Shown here one piece after another: positions 20,583-32,786 of a stretch of DNA of 64,000 bases (position 1 is its first letter; the number at the start of each line of letters is the position of its first letter). The notes below the pieces were generated by a model that had not been told where the DNA came from, searched no databases, and saw nothing but the letters and a program-made list of their open reading frames with translations. The stretch lies in assembly GCA_021018815.1 (NCBI GenBank), contig JAITYX010000008.1, positions 7,996,001-8,060,000 on the forward strand, given 5' to 3'. A program made the position numbers and the translations under genes. Source of the DNA: Talinum fruticosum. Taxonomy: Eukaryota; Streptophyta; Magnoliopsida; Caryophyllales; Talinaceae.

Positions 20583-21787
20583 ATGCTCTCCTCCCCTGAC
20601 CCCGCTTACCCCCTCGCCGGTAACCCAGACCCATCATCCCACGACGCCTCCGCCGCCCTCCACCTTCTCGGCCTATTGCTCAAGTGCGCCGAGTTCGTCT
20701 CCACTGGAGACCTCGCCGCCGCCAGCGACATCTTGCCGGAGATCTTCGAGCTCTCCACCCCCTTCGGCTCCCCGCCGACCGCGTCGCTGCGTTCTTCGCA
20801 CACTCCCTCCACTCGCGCCTCCTCTCTGCCTCCCTCCGCCCAATCCCGCTCGAGAGGCTCAAAACCCTAACCCTCGCCGCCCAAATGCGCAAATTTCACT
20901 CCGCCTTGCAATCCTACAACTCCATCACCCCCTTCGTCAAATTCTCTCACTTCACGGCCAATCAGGCCATCTACGAAGCCCTGGACGGGGAGGATCGCGT
21001 TCACGTCATCGACCTCGACATCATGCAGGGTCTTCAATGGCCAGGATTGTTCCACATCTTAGCCTCTCGACCCAGAAAACCCATTTCGGTTCGGGTTACC
21101 GGGTTCGGGTCCTCCTCCGAGCTGCTCTCCCAAACGGGCAAGCGACTCGCCGAGTTCGCCGCCTCACTCGGGCTGCCCTTCGAATTCAACCCGGTGGAGG
21201 GCAAAATCGGAAACTTATCCGAGCCGGGTCGGATCGGGACCCGACCGAATGAAGCGACGGTGGTGCACTGGATGCACCACAGCCTATACGACATAACCGG
21301 GTCGGATCTTGGGACGTTGAGGGCATTGAGTGCGGTGAGGCCCAGGCTAGTTACTATGGTAGAGCAAGATATAGCCCAAACGGGGTCGTTTTTGGGGAGG
21401 TTTGTGGAAGCTTTGCATTATTATTCAGCTATGTTTGATGCCCTAGGGGAGGGTTTAGGTAGGGATAGCCTACAAAGGCATCAAGTGGAGCAACAGCTAT
21501 TTGGGTGTGAGATAAGGAATATCCTGGCTGTTGGTGGGCCCAAGAGGAGGATGAATGGTGGCGATCGGATCGGTAGGTGGGCCGATGAGCTTATACGGGT
21601 CGGGTTCGAGTCGATTTCCCTGGCGGGCAGCCCGGCAACCCAAGCTGGGTTGTTGCTAGGGATGTTCCCTTGGAAAGGTTATACATTGATGGAGGAAAAT
21701 GGGTGTTTGAGATTAGGGTGGAAAGACTTGCCCTTGTTAACTGCCTCAGCTTGGCAACCTTGTGATTTCAATAATACTAGTATTTGA
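20583..21787 (+). CDS. SCL23: GRAS-family transcriptional regulator, SCARECROW-like 23
   Basis: A single exon, 401 residues once one base is restored; Arabidopsis SCL23 is about 405. SCL23 acts with SHORT-ROOT and SCARECROW in endodermis and bundle-sheath fate (family knowledge). GRAS blocks in order: LHR1 (LLKCAEFVSTGDLAAASDIL), VHIID-type VHVIDLDIMQGLQWP (about residue 140), LHR2, FVEALHYYSAMFDAL, and a C-terminal SAW block ending LPLLTASAWQP. The start has a good context (CACCATG) and leaves the short N-terminus typical of SCL23. The reading frame changes between FELSTPFGS and DRVAAFFAHSL. One extra C in the C4 run at 20770-20773 gives SPADRVAAF and an open frame to TGA at 21785, so a sequence error is more likely than a mutation. 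The GC-rich 5' half contrasts with the AT-rich flanks. Confidence 0.92.
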
Positions 21788-24094
21788 GAGGGTTTTAGTT
21801 GCTACATCATTCTTCAATGGTGAATCCCGTGTAATTAGGGTTCCGAAAGATTCAGACATATGCAATCGTGTCATTAGGGTTTGGAAAGATTTAGATATAT
21901 GCAATGGTGGATTAATCATTTGTTAGATCAATAATGAGAGGTATTTAGATGATTTTGTCTCATATGTTGGTGAGGAGCAAACATTTGGTATTTTGGGAGG
22001 TGGGGATTAGAGAAAAGTACATAAAGTTAGGGATGTCTTTATGAAATTATTATAATAAATGAAGGGGGGCAAAGCGAAGGAAATATACGTGTTTGCCTTT
22101 TGGAGGATTTGATTCTTTTGTAAAGTTTGAGTAGAAAAAGGTGTAGGCCTTTTTCAAATTTGATCATTTGATCCATTTGTTTTCAATGATTTTGTGTGCT
22201 TTCTATAACCAAGTCCGCCTTGATTCTTTCGAGACAATGTGAACCATTGGATTCAACCTTTTTACCATTTTACCTTCATTAATTCTTGATATATATTTTT
22301 TGGTGGTCTACATTTCAATGGATTTTTAAATTTAGCTCATTTAATGGCTTATAATAGTTATAACAGTTAATTATTTTAATTTATTTAATTTATAATATTT
22401 TATTTTAACAATATTTTGAATAGATTTTTAAAATATTATTGCAAACATTTGAAAAGAGAGAAAATGACTGTGTGGTCATGGAGGAAAATGTTATGGACAA
22501 TTGGATATATTTTGTTGGGCTTATATACTCGTATGTTTGTGTCATTATTACCAATAATCCAACCGTCAAAAGTGAAAACTAGAATTTCATATCAACGTGG
22601 ATTACTTAAACAAATCTAAAAAGCAAATAAGATTATTTATATTAATTATTCTATACCCGTGCTTATGTACGGAGCAATGTTATATAATATATACCTTAAG
22701 AAATTTCTTGATCATTTTATTTTATTGAATAATTTCACCTTCAACAACATTCTTTTACATGTTATTTCTTCATAGCGAAAACGCTTTTATGACTCATCAA
22801 ATTTATCAAAATTTAACAAATAAAAATCATTAGAACCCAACACACATTCAACCTTCAATCATTCTAAATTTCTAAAGAATAAATAAAGAATCTAAAACAG
22901 TAAATAAAAAATAATTTTAAAAATAAAGTTTTAAGATTACACTTGTGATTTGGAACATTAAGAAGTCAAGCCCCTTTAAAAATTAAATAATTTAATAAAC
23001 CTCACTTGTATAGTTATATGAACAGTATAACAATATGTTTCAATATCAAAAGACAAATATCATTAAGAAAAAGAATAACATATGATTAGTAGATATTAAA
23101 TTATATGACCTATAAATGACAAGAAATATCATTATGTCACAAATTAATATTACAATACAAAGTACATCAAATTAATAAAATAATATTAAACTTTTAACTC
23201 ATAACTTTTCACAAAGTCAATACTAATTTAACTTAATTGATGTATAAATAAATATCTACATGCAACCTATTAAAACATCATTGACTCGAATATTACACGA
23301 AACTTTAAAAAGTACATATATACCCATAATTGGATCTCAATTTATCAAAATTATAGGGTGCATATGATGATTTATCTATTAATATTCTCACATATCTCTA
23401 CAACACAAAGACACTCTCTTTTCCTCCTACGCTTTTCGAGTCATAATCAAGAGGATAATAGAAGTTAATTATGAATAACTTCAAACCGAGATTCCACCTC
23501 TTAATCATAAATAACTTCATGGTGAGACTCCGCTCCTTATTTTCTTACATTTGCATCCTTAAATCGAGTTATATTTCCCAATCATTTGTCCAACATCCAA
23601 CTCAACTTGTAAAATAGATTCACATATTTTAGCTTCACATTTGTCACTTTCGAAATTGAATTTGCAATTATATTTAATCTCTAAAAGTTATAATATCTTA
23701 GTCATCTAAAAGGGAATGAGAAAATTCATTAAAGAATAAATTTACTTGTTATAAACATTCACACGCAATGATAAAAGTATGGTGAGAGAAAATTCATTTT
23801 GCAAACTTACCAAAAAAATTTATAGACATTAAAATCCATTTAAGATAGAAATGTGGTGAGAAAGAATGACAACTTCACTTTTGCATAAATTAGCAAGTGA
23901 AGCATATAAAATTCAATTTAATCTAAATTAGGCTTCATAAATCATACTAATGATCAAGTAGGCGAGTAAACTAAGAAAACGGTTTCTAAGGGAGAATATA
24001 TAAAAATCCTAAAGACATGTAATTTAAGACAATTTTTTTTTTGGTACAATTTAGCAAGTTAGGCAAAAAAAAAACATAAATATTTCTTGTATAC

Positions 24095-24270
24095 TTGAGG
24101 TAAGTTATTCAAAGGCTCCTCCTTGCCTTGTGCAATAATTAATATGGAGGTTGTTGAGATTCGAACCCGAGACCTCTCGCTCGAAAAGCTACGATACCAT
24201 GTTCAAGAACCAACTCAACCAAAAACTTAAGCTGATGGTTGAAGGCTCGGGAATAGGTTTATATTCTAAC
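24095..24270 (-). mobile_element. Retrotransposon LTR-end/primer-binding-site relic
   Basis: Read on the minus strand, TTGGTTGAGTTGGTTCTTGA is followed by ACATGGTATCGTAGC. This resembles the junction of a Copia LTR end with the initiator-Met tRNA primer-binding site (TGGTATCAGAGC). Next comes GGTCTCGGGTTCGAATCTCA. No gag or pol remains. A diverged relative sits at 49365-49525. Confidence 0.45.
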
Positions 24271-25028
24271 ATAAACTAAGGTACACAATAAATGACAAAA
24301 TAGTCACAAATTGGAAAATAAGTGGAGAGATAGAGAAAACCATGATCCAAGGAAACCAAATTAAACAAATTTAAACTCATACCTTAATCATAGTAGACTT
24401 TCTTCAATTGATTCGACCTCCTACTGATACAATGAGTATGTACCAAATGAAACTTTTGAAATGAGTAACTTACCAAAATTTAAACTATATATCCAAATAC
24501 TCTTAAACGAAACATAATTGAAAGGGTGTTATCAAAATTATAAATTATCATATATGCATAATAAAAAGTCAAAATATGACATAATAAATAAATACTCTTG
24601 AGCAAGTTAAAGACAATATATTTTGATATTTGAAGATCATATAAAGTTAGCTACCACAGTGCAAATTCCCAAACTTTCATAATATCCAAAGCATGTTGTA
24701 TCTCAACATTTAAATATATTTTTTAAAAATAAACATATACACAAATATATTATATGTGTATATATAGAATCAAACAAAAACTACAATTCTTCAATTTCTC
24801 TTTTAATTAATTTGTGAATGAGACGAAAGTACACCACAATAATATGAATAGTGAAAGTCATAAATGGTACCATTTAAATTTTTTTATTTATTTATAATAA
24901 CACCTATCGTGTTTTTATGTAAAATATTTTATCTATATTTGAATTAAAAAATATGAAAAAATTATTTAGATTTTAGAGTTAAACGTTATGATGACTTATC
25001 AGCATATATATAATACACTTTACGCTAT

Positions 25029-25200
25029 AATTTGATCATACTAAAGAAAACATGAATACCTGATAAAATAATGATAAAAAAATACTAACATGAAGAATTT
25101 GACTAAAATACTTTAATTTGATCATATTAAAGAAAACGTTGATACTTGATAAAATAATTAGCAAAAACCACTAAGATGTAGAATTTTGGCTAAAACTTGT
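25029..25200. repeat. Two-copy tandem duplication, unit about 86 bp
   Basis: Both units start ATTTGATCATA(C/T)TAAAGAAAAC and run through CTTGATAAAATAAT to a (G)AAGAATTTGACTAAAA-like end. They are diverged at about one base in six. Non-coding. Confidence 0.6.
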
Positions 25201-26301
25201 ATAATTTTATAATATTTATATTTTAGATAAAATCAATCACAGTTAAAATAAACTATATCTCAAATTTAGAATTCTAGTAAAAACAGAATAAAAAAAAAAA
25301 GTACATATCATGAGCAATTCAATTTAACAACTCATTGGAGATATAATTTTTCTAAATTTGTATGGGGACTTTTCTCACCTATAGTACAACTAAGAGGGGA
25401 TACTGAAGGAAGGGATGAATAGTAGAGTATACCGTATAACATCAATATTTTCTCATGGGTTCTCTTCCTCACCCACCCTTTGTTTATCTGCTCCTTTGTT
25501 ATATCCCGATTCCAGCAAGTTGATGCAAATTAAGCACCATCACAGACCCTCGGATCATTTGAGACACTCATTGTTCTTCTAGCTTTGTCTTTCTTGAGGC
25601 CTATTGACTTTTGGCTTGATCACCTCTCTTTCTCTCTCACTCACTCTCAGAGTGACATAATATTCTCATACTTTTTCGTATTTTTCGAAAAACAGAAGTT
25701 CCTAATGTTTATTTGTACTATACCACCAATTCTTTTAGGTCATACAAAAGCTTGGAATAGTTAATTTTTTTATATCATATAGATACGTTATATATTGATA
25801 TATAACGTGCATATAATTTTTGACATTTTATTCTAATAAATTTATACATGCGATAGAAAAAATTTATAATTATGTGTCACAAGAATTTCGTGGAGAGTAA
25901 TATTTATTCCCCACTTTTTCTCCGCACGACTCCTGAGCCATAAATGTTGTGATAAATTATTAATATAAAATAATTTTTAAAAAACTACTAATATAAAAAT
26001 TTAATATATATACTTAACTTAGTGAATGATATAATATCTTTTATTTTGTGGAAAAATAGATATTCAATGTATTTTCTGTTTTCTTAATAATAACCCCATG
26101 AATTTATTTCTACATATCATAGAATAGATTTAATACTATCTTAAAAATAAAAATAATACTATCTTTTATTTATATTTAATTGGTTCATAACCTGTTTTTT
26201 ATCTATTATCTATTATTAACCCTGTTACTATACTTTTTTTGTTAGTTGTATTGTTACGGTGTCATTATTATTTATTATATCTTTTAATATTATATTTTAG
26301 G

Positions 26302-27990
26302 GAGAACCTATACAACGTAGCATCTTTCCTAAAGATGCAGATTATTTTGTTAGACGTTTGAAAGAGGGATTAGTTTATTGTCTTGAAGGAGTTCAAGTCA
26401 CACTAGCAGATGAACACCTTAGGGTGATTCCTAATTAGTATCAATTACAATTAACCATGGACACAAAATTAATTGAGGCTTCAACCGAGCTTGATCTTTT
26501 TCGTTTAGCTATTATAATCCAGTGGGTTTGCATGCTATTCCATCATTTTTAAATGACAAGACTTGGTTAATAGGTACCTCTTTCCGTCTTACTGTGTACA
26601 TTCTTATATTTTCCTCAAAACTATACATTATATTTTGTTACTCCTTTATACACCTTTTAATTTTCTTTCTTTTTCCATATATACAACAAATGTCATGGGA
26701 ATTGTAGTCCTTTTGGCTCCTTTCCAAGCATCCAGATGTCGAGCAAACTCATTCGAGATGCTTATCATTGACAGGAGGTAAATTCTTAACAATATAAGAT
26801 ATTGATCTATATCAAATTTTATTTTTAATTGGATAATAATATTATTTTTTTCTAAATTTTTACACTATTGTACTTGTCATTATTGTGAAAGTTACACTTT
26901 GGGAACATTTTATGTATAAAATTACTGACCAACATTTACTTCAAAATTAGAACAACATGATTACTGCTTGCATGTGGCCTCCATGTTAAGCAGTTTAATG
27001 GTAAGATCTTTTTTTATTTTTTTATATTGCACCTCTTAAATATGATCATTCTCATACTTATCTATTTACACTATAAACACATAACATCATTGTAATGTTA
27101 TTCTAATATAGGTCGATCGTTTCTTTCAACTGGAAGATTTACGAGGTTTTACATCAATTACAAAGATGATGCATCAACAAGACTGCTACAATGGTATGTT
27201 AATACTTTGTTTTATACTTAATTTATTTTAGATGATACTATACTATCTTTATATATAGATATACAATTGATTAGTCAATTTGCGAATATTTGATCACTTA
27301 CTTTTTAAATAGGTACAATAATGACAACTTTGCTCAAAATAAAGTCAATTGGATTTGTTCATGTGGTTAGCCATTACATCAATCATTATTAGTCGCAAAT
27401 GCACGATGAGTTCACATTGCTAGCTTGCATTTTCCGCCCAAGGTTCATGTTCTTACATACACTTTATCAAATATTTAGAAAATTTATACAAATATAACAA
27501 ATTTAATTTTATTCATAATTTTCCATTCTTTTTCAATATCTAACATATATTATTGTTATCAATTTTGACTTACGGATCTTTAGTTTTAGAGTGATTGCAA
27601 ACATAATTGATGTGTATATAGAAAATTTTTATTGGTACGACGCATGTTCTACTCGCAATCGTAAAGTTTATAGTTATCGGGATCCGTCTGTATGCACTCA
27701 TTGTGAAAAGGATGCAAATGTTATCTTAGGGTATGTCTTACCATTTTTTTATTCATTTAGTTTTCATGTTTAAATTTTTTAATACTTAAAAATACAATCA
27801 CTTTTAATCTATTTTGAATTTTCTCTTTACGTAATTATTTTTTACAATTAATTTTTGATTGATTAAATTTTTAAGGTGTTCGGTGAAGATGACTATTTAA
27901 GATTCGAGTGGCAAATTACAAATATTAATATTTTCCAAACAAATTGAGTTCCTTTTTCACTTGTTCATTTGAAGGACTTATATAGTCACG
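26302..27990 (+). pseudogene. Decayed RPA70-like OB-fold / zinc-finger protein gene
   Basis: Broken pieces occur in order. 26302-26436 reads IFPKDADYFVRRLKEG then VYCLEGVQVTLADEHLRVIPN, a stop, and YQLQLTMDTKLIEA. About 26525-26570 reads AIPSFLNDKTWLIG. 26695-26780 reads VMGIVVLLAPFQASRC. About 26890 reads VTLWEHFMYKITDQ. 27630-27735 reads YDACSTRNRKVY and CTHCEKDANV. This is the order of the plant replication protein A 70 kDa-like (RPA1/DUF223-type) OB-fold proteins with a C-terminal Cys4-type finger, split by introns. Stops, frame changes and the RN-R reading where a second CxxC Cys is expected make it non-functional. The N-terminal OB fold is not found. Such genes are amplified in plants, often with Helitrons, but I see no Helitron ends. 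Confidence 0.6.
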
Positions 27991-28743
27991 GAAACTATTC
28001 GGCCAAAATTTTTTATATTAATTTTCTATTTAGTTTAAACATTTATACATTATATTTTATTCAACTTTACTTTTAACTAATTCTTTTTAATATTTATTTT
28101 ATATTTATTTTTTATTATATTTAGGATAATTGAGTATGTCTTACGAAAAACATTGTCATTCGTGTATGTTAACACCGTATGTATTCCTTTTACATCCTCC
28201 AACTTTAATGGGCTCAAGGAAATACTATAATGTCACATATGTCATTGATGTTAATTGAGAAGAAGAGTGTGCTTATCAAGCTAAACGTTAGTATCCTTCA
28301 CCTATTTACGCTTAATTATTTATTATGTTAATTATATTACATTATTTATATTATAATAGATTCAACTAAATTACTAAATTATTTATTTCAATTTTAAAAT
28401 TTGATTATAACTATTTATGTTTAACTATTTTTTGTAGGTTATTTGTGATGGTGTTCATGGTCATTATTACAATTTCAAACTTTTTTATTCCGTCTTTTCT
28501 TATTTGAGTTTTAATTAATATATCATGTCGTTTCATTTATTTAACTACATATACATTGACTTTTGTTATTGAATTGATTGTTCCTATTATCTTTGCAATC
28601 TACAAAATTTTACGTTATTTTCATTGTTATTTAATTTAATATATTTTTGTTTAATTATAGATATATGTGTATTTTATAATTATTAATTTATCATTGTTGG
28701 TTTATCCATTGCATGTATGTATGCAAATCAAAACTAGTTTTAA

Positions 28744-29226
28744 GTAATCGAAGTATAATAAGAAGTTTGGGTTCGCAACAGAGAGAGAGAGAGTGTGTGT
28801 TGTCAATTACGGGAGCATTTAATTGAGGTTGAAATGGAAATGTGAACTTACAATGTTAGAAAAAACGCATAATATAATATATAATATATAATATATATAA
28901 TACTCCCTTTTACGATGGCACGAGACTGTAGTGGTTGAACCCTTATATTTTGTGCTCGATGTGTGGAAATGCCTTTTTGAACAGTCATTTTCTCTCATGC
29001 AAGAATTATGTATATTAGCTTGGATTTGCACGCATACGTACAATAAATTAAAATGGTTTGAATTTCAAAATAATACTAACAATATATATATTATATTATA
29101 TTAGGCGTTTTTTCTAACATCGTGAGTTCAAATTTTCATTTCAGCGTCGATTAAATGCTCCCATAATTGACAACACTCTCTCTCTCTCCGTTGCAAAATC
29201 CAAACTTCTTATTATACTTCGATTAT
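28744..29226. mobile_element. Non-autonomous hairpin element with ~125-bp inverted arms
   Basis: The left arm 28744-28868 and right arm 29105-29226 are inverted copies. Both read inward TAATCGAAGTATAATAAGAA, a GA run, TTGTCAATTA(C/T)GGGAGCA, and end in GTTAGAAAAAACGC. The 236-bp centre is AT-rich without an ORF. Possible TTAA-type flanks are at both ends, but in such AT-rich DNA the target duplication is uncertain. Transcribed, it would fold into one long hairpin. Confidence 0.75.
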
Positions 29227-29674
29227 TTAAAATAATGATAATGATTTTCATAAAAAAACTTTCAAATTATATATAAAATAAAAAGTGTAATAAATTATTT
29301 AAAAATTTATAATGAGTATTTGAATAGCATTAACTACTTAAAATAATAATAAAATTTTTATAAAATAAAATTTATAAATTATATATAATATATAATATAA
29401 AATTTTAATTATTAAAAATATTAATACAACTAATTATGTAATTATGAAGATTTTTATAAAATAAAACGCTGAACTTAAACCAATTATAATGCCATTTGTG
29501 ATCCAATTTTGTCCATATGATTAAAATCATTAGTAGTGTTGAGATATAAGTGGCATGGAAATTAAGAGTATATAAGATACATAACTATGTACGTAATAAT
29601 TGTGAGTATTTTTCATCAATCGATCAATAAAAATAATAATCACTAACAAAACTCACATAATGGGGATAATAATA

Positions 29675-29768
<94 letters not shown>

Positions 29769-30440
29769 CTCAAACATAAAAAATTCCAAACATTTGAATA
29801 ATTGTAATCGCGATAATGACCTTACTAAAATTATATAACGTATAAACATATAATCAATTAATAAAATAAATAATTAAAAAGAATTATAAAATCACAAAAG
29901 AGAGGTTACTTATTCGTAATTTATCTTATGTGGGTCATAAATCACAATGACAATGACAACCTATAGTTTAACTAAGTAAAAAGTTGCATTAGATAGAAAA
30001 TGGAGAAATAGAATGAAAAGGAGATAATTTTAGAGTAATTCGAAAAAGAATGATGATATATTGCTAAATTTATAAAAGATTTGTTAAATTATCTCTTTTT
30101 TATTTTATTTTATAACTCTTAAATGTGAGGCTATAGTTGATGATGAGAAAAAAAAGTTAAGATTTGAGATAATTTTTATAAAATTATTATCGGAATTAGT
30201 GATTGTTCAAGTGTATAAAATTTTTTTAATATTTAAATATATTTTTATTAATTTATTATTTTTCTTCCCGTTATATGAATGGTGACTTTTATAATTACAG
30301 TTGTTAAAAAATTAATTATAATAAATATTTGAATAATATTACTACTTAAAATAATAATAAATAAAATTTATAAACTATATATTAAATAAAAACTCTTAAT
30401 AATTAAAAGTATTAGAGGGCTATAAAAAAAGAAATATTAA
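29227..30440. other. AT-rich intergenic DNA
   Basis: Apart from the (AAT)n tract at 29665-29767 this stretch is low-complexity AT-rich sequence. I see no gene or RNA in it. Confidence 0.6.
29665..29767. repeat. (AAT)n microsatellite
   Basis: About 33 AAT/ATA units with two small interruptions. Translating it gives only poly-Tyr, poly-Leu or poly-Ile runs, so it is not coding. Confidence 0.95.
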
Positions 30441-30447
30441 AGAATCC

Positions 30448-31135
30448 AACCCTAAGTCCCTCCCTCCCCCGCTCTCATTCATTCGTTAGCCTCCTTGCTC
30501 CAGGCATTCCCGAACTCCCTCATTAACGCCTCTCTCTCTGTCTCTGCTCTGGACTTCCTCTCTTCCTTCGCTGGGCTGTCTCTCTCCGGCTCTCACTCTC
30601 CATCTTCCTCGCCGCTCCTTCTTGCTGTCGCTCTTCGGCTCCCTCTCTGCCGTTGCTGGGCTCTCTGTCTCTCTGTCTCTCTGAACTCACTCTCCATCTT
30701 CCTCGCCGGCTCCGATTCCGACTCCGACTCCGACTCCGACTCCGGCTCCCTCTCGCTCTCCGGCTCCCTTTCGCTTTTGGACTCTCGCCCTGCCATTGCC
30801 GGGCTATTTCTCTGCGGCTCTCAATCTCCATCTTCATCTCCAGCTCGTTCTTGCTCTTGCTATCCGGCCCGCTTTTTCTATCGGGCTCCCTCTCGCTCTC
30901 TCCATCGTTCTTGGGTATGTTCAATTGGATTTGAAAATGTCGCCTCTTTATCCATCGTTTTTGGGTATTTTCAATTACATCTATGTTTTATGTTTCGAGA
31001 GGAAAGGTTTAGATGCATGTAATAATGTGGGGAGCCCATAACGTCTACAATCCTGAATGCTCAAGCTCTGTGCCTCTGCCTCTCGAAAGAGATTCCATTC
31101 TCCCTACCCTGTATTCTCTCCTGCAAGGTTTCTCT
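30448..31135 (+). promoter_or_regulatory. CT-rich repeat island with telo-box-like motif upstream of BCCIP (possible 5' UTR)
   Basis: The composition shifts abruptly from AT-rich to CT/GC-rich at about 30445. AACCCTAA, a telo-box found in promoters of ribosome-biogenesis genes (established), starts about 30448. Within it, a unit containing GCTGGGCT, then CTCTCC-rich sequence, then CTCCATCTTC recurs three times (about 30570, 30654 and 30798), with six (T)CCGACTCC units at 30710-30745. A GT-rich donor-like site follows CTCCTGCAAG at about 31128, so this may be the first non-coding exon of the BCCIP gene. The long open frames on both strands are Ser/Leu or Arg/Glu low-complexity products of the repeat. 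Confidence 0.4.
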
Positions 31136-32786
31136 CTCTTTATCTATTGATTATATGGTATTTTACTTTTGTTGTGAAGCTATAGAGATGTTTTGGGGAT
31201 TTGGAGTTATGTCCATCATCGTCGTTAGGCAGTATAACCTTTGATAATTCCTATTGTTCATCCTCTGCCTCCAATTCCCGTTTCATCTCTACTGACTATA
31301 CATATTTCAATTCCATCGTATGCATATGCATCTCTCATCAATCTCTTTCTTTGTCTTCACTTTTTCCAAAATTAAAAAAAGAGAGTTGACATCATAACTA
31401 TGCATTGTTCTTTCTCTTCCATCTGTTCATCCCTTGCAATCTTTTTGTGAGTCTACTCTTTTATCAAAACTCAAAAAAGGGTTTCACAATCAAAATTATG
31501 TGTACCTACTTGGACATTGTAGATTATACAATCAATACTTACACAGCAAGTGTCGGCTGTTGTGTCCTGGTTCAAATTCTTTGGAAATGAAGGGATAATT
31601 GTAGATTATGTGTTGTTCAATCTTCACAAATATATATGATGAGAGAGAAAGAGGAAGACTCACCCAATTTCAGGTCAGATAAATTCTGTATTAACCAAAT
31701 TCCAAATTTGGGTCATGATCTTCGCGTATTATGCAAATTGTTTGATAACCGATCTCTCATTTGTGGGAGGGAATTGCATGAACCATATTGAATAGAATTG
31801 TATTGCAAATAGATAGAGAGTGAAGGAAAATAAAGGAATCAAACTTGAAGAAAGAGAAGCATGATCATGGCGATGAGAGTTTAGAAAAAGATTCTATGAA
31901 ATAGTACGAAGCATTGCACAAATTCATATACAGGTTTGAGGTTTCTGTTGGAGAGAGTTGTTGTAGGAGAGGTTTCATGGTTGAGGAGAGTGCTTGACAG
32001 ATTTGGAGGAGTGGGAAGTTGTCATGTGGGATTAATACTGGTAACTACCTCACAACTTTTAGGTCAAAACTCCTCGTTTAAATCAATTGCAGAAAAAATT
32101 GTTTTGGATGAAAAAATCAATTGTAAAAAATTAAGCACCGGACAAATAAACCCCTATAATATAATGCAAAGCAAGGTTAAAATGGGCAAAACAAAAGTTA
32201 TACAGCCATAAAAGGGTCTTGGCTTTATATATAACGTAGATAAGTGAGGAAGCAAAGTAGGATCATGTAAACTTTCAAATTAGGAAGGAGATCCAAATGC
32301 TTTGACCCTTTTGAGCATGAACGTGGGGCTTTGAGAATGTTAAAACTGTAGATAAAAGGAAAGATTTGTTTTCGTTATAACTTAATAAGATGATTCCTTA
32401 GTCCTCTGCAAATCATGCTTAGTATGACCAGATGCACGATGTATATATTAGAAGTCAAATCATTCAATGGTTTTTGGGGGTGGGGGTGTTATTGAGACAC
32501 AGTTAACTTGATTATGAGCATTGCGGATATTTTTATGTTTTGCAGTTTTAAGATGTACACTAGAATACAGCGATAAACTGTTGCATGTGGCATTCTTTTG
32601 AGATGTTGCTTGTTATAAGTAAGTTTAGAGTAATGGAGGTGCACGCAAGGAATGATTCTAATTTGATTCTTTTAGCCCATTTCATTCAAATGGAGGGCAA
32701 ACCTATGAGAATATTGTTATTATCCTTATCTCCTCTAACATTTATATCGGTCTTTGGTTCAGGTTAGTGTATAAGTTAACTAGGGG
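31136..32786. other. Possible 5' UTR intron or promoter of BCCIP
   Basis: No conserved coding sequence recognised. If the CT-rich island upstream is a leader exon, this would be its intron; otherwise it is promoter DNA. Short open frames here (for example around 31936-32211) match nothing I know. Confidence 0.35.

Larger units (their letters stand above)
21788..26300. other. SCL23 3' flank and AT-rich gene-poor DNA
   Basis: About 250 bases of probable 3' UTR, then roughly 4 kb of very AT-rich DNA. Apart from the retroelement relic at 24095-24270 and a tandem duplication at 25029-25200, I recognise no gene, RNA or conserved element. Confidence 0.55.

Noticed and set aside
20506..21252. 248-codon open frame overlapping SCL23
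   Set aside because: It is out of frame with the conserved GRAS domain, gives a Pro/Arg/Ser-rich low-complexity product, and exists only because the GC-rich exon has few stops.
29643..29849. Poly-Tyr/poly-Leu frame
   Set aside because: It is a translation of the (AAT)n microsatellite.
30495..31022. 175-codon Ser/Leu-rich frame and overlapping Arg/Glu-rich minus-strand frames
   Set aside because: Products of CT and CCGACT repeats; no conserved domain and frames open on both strands.
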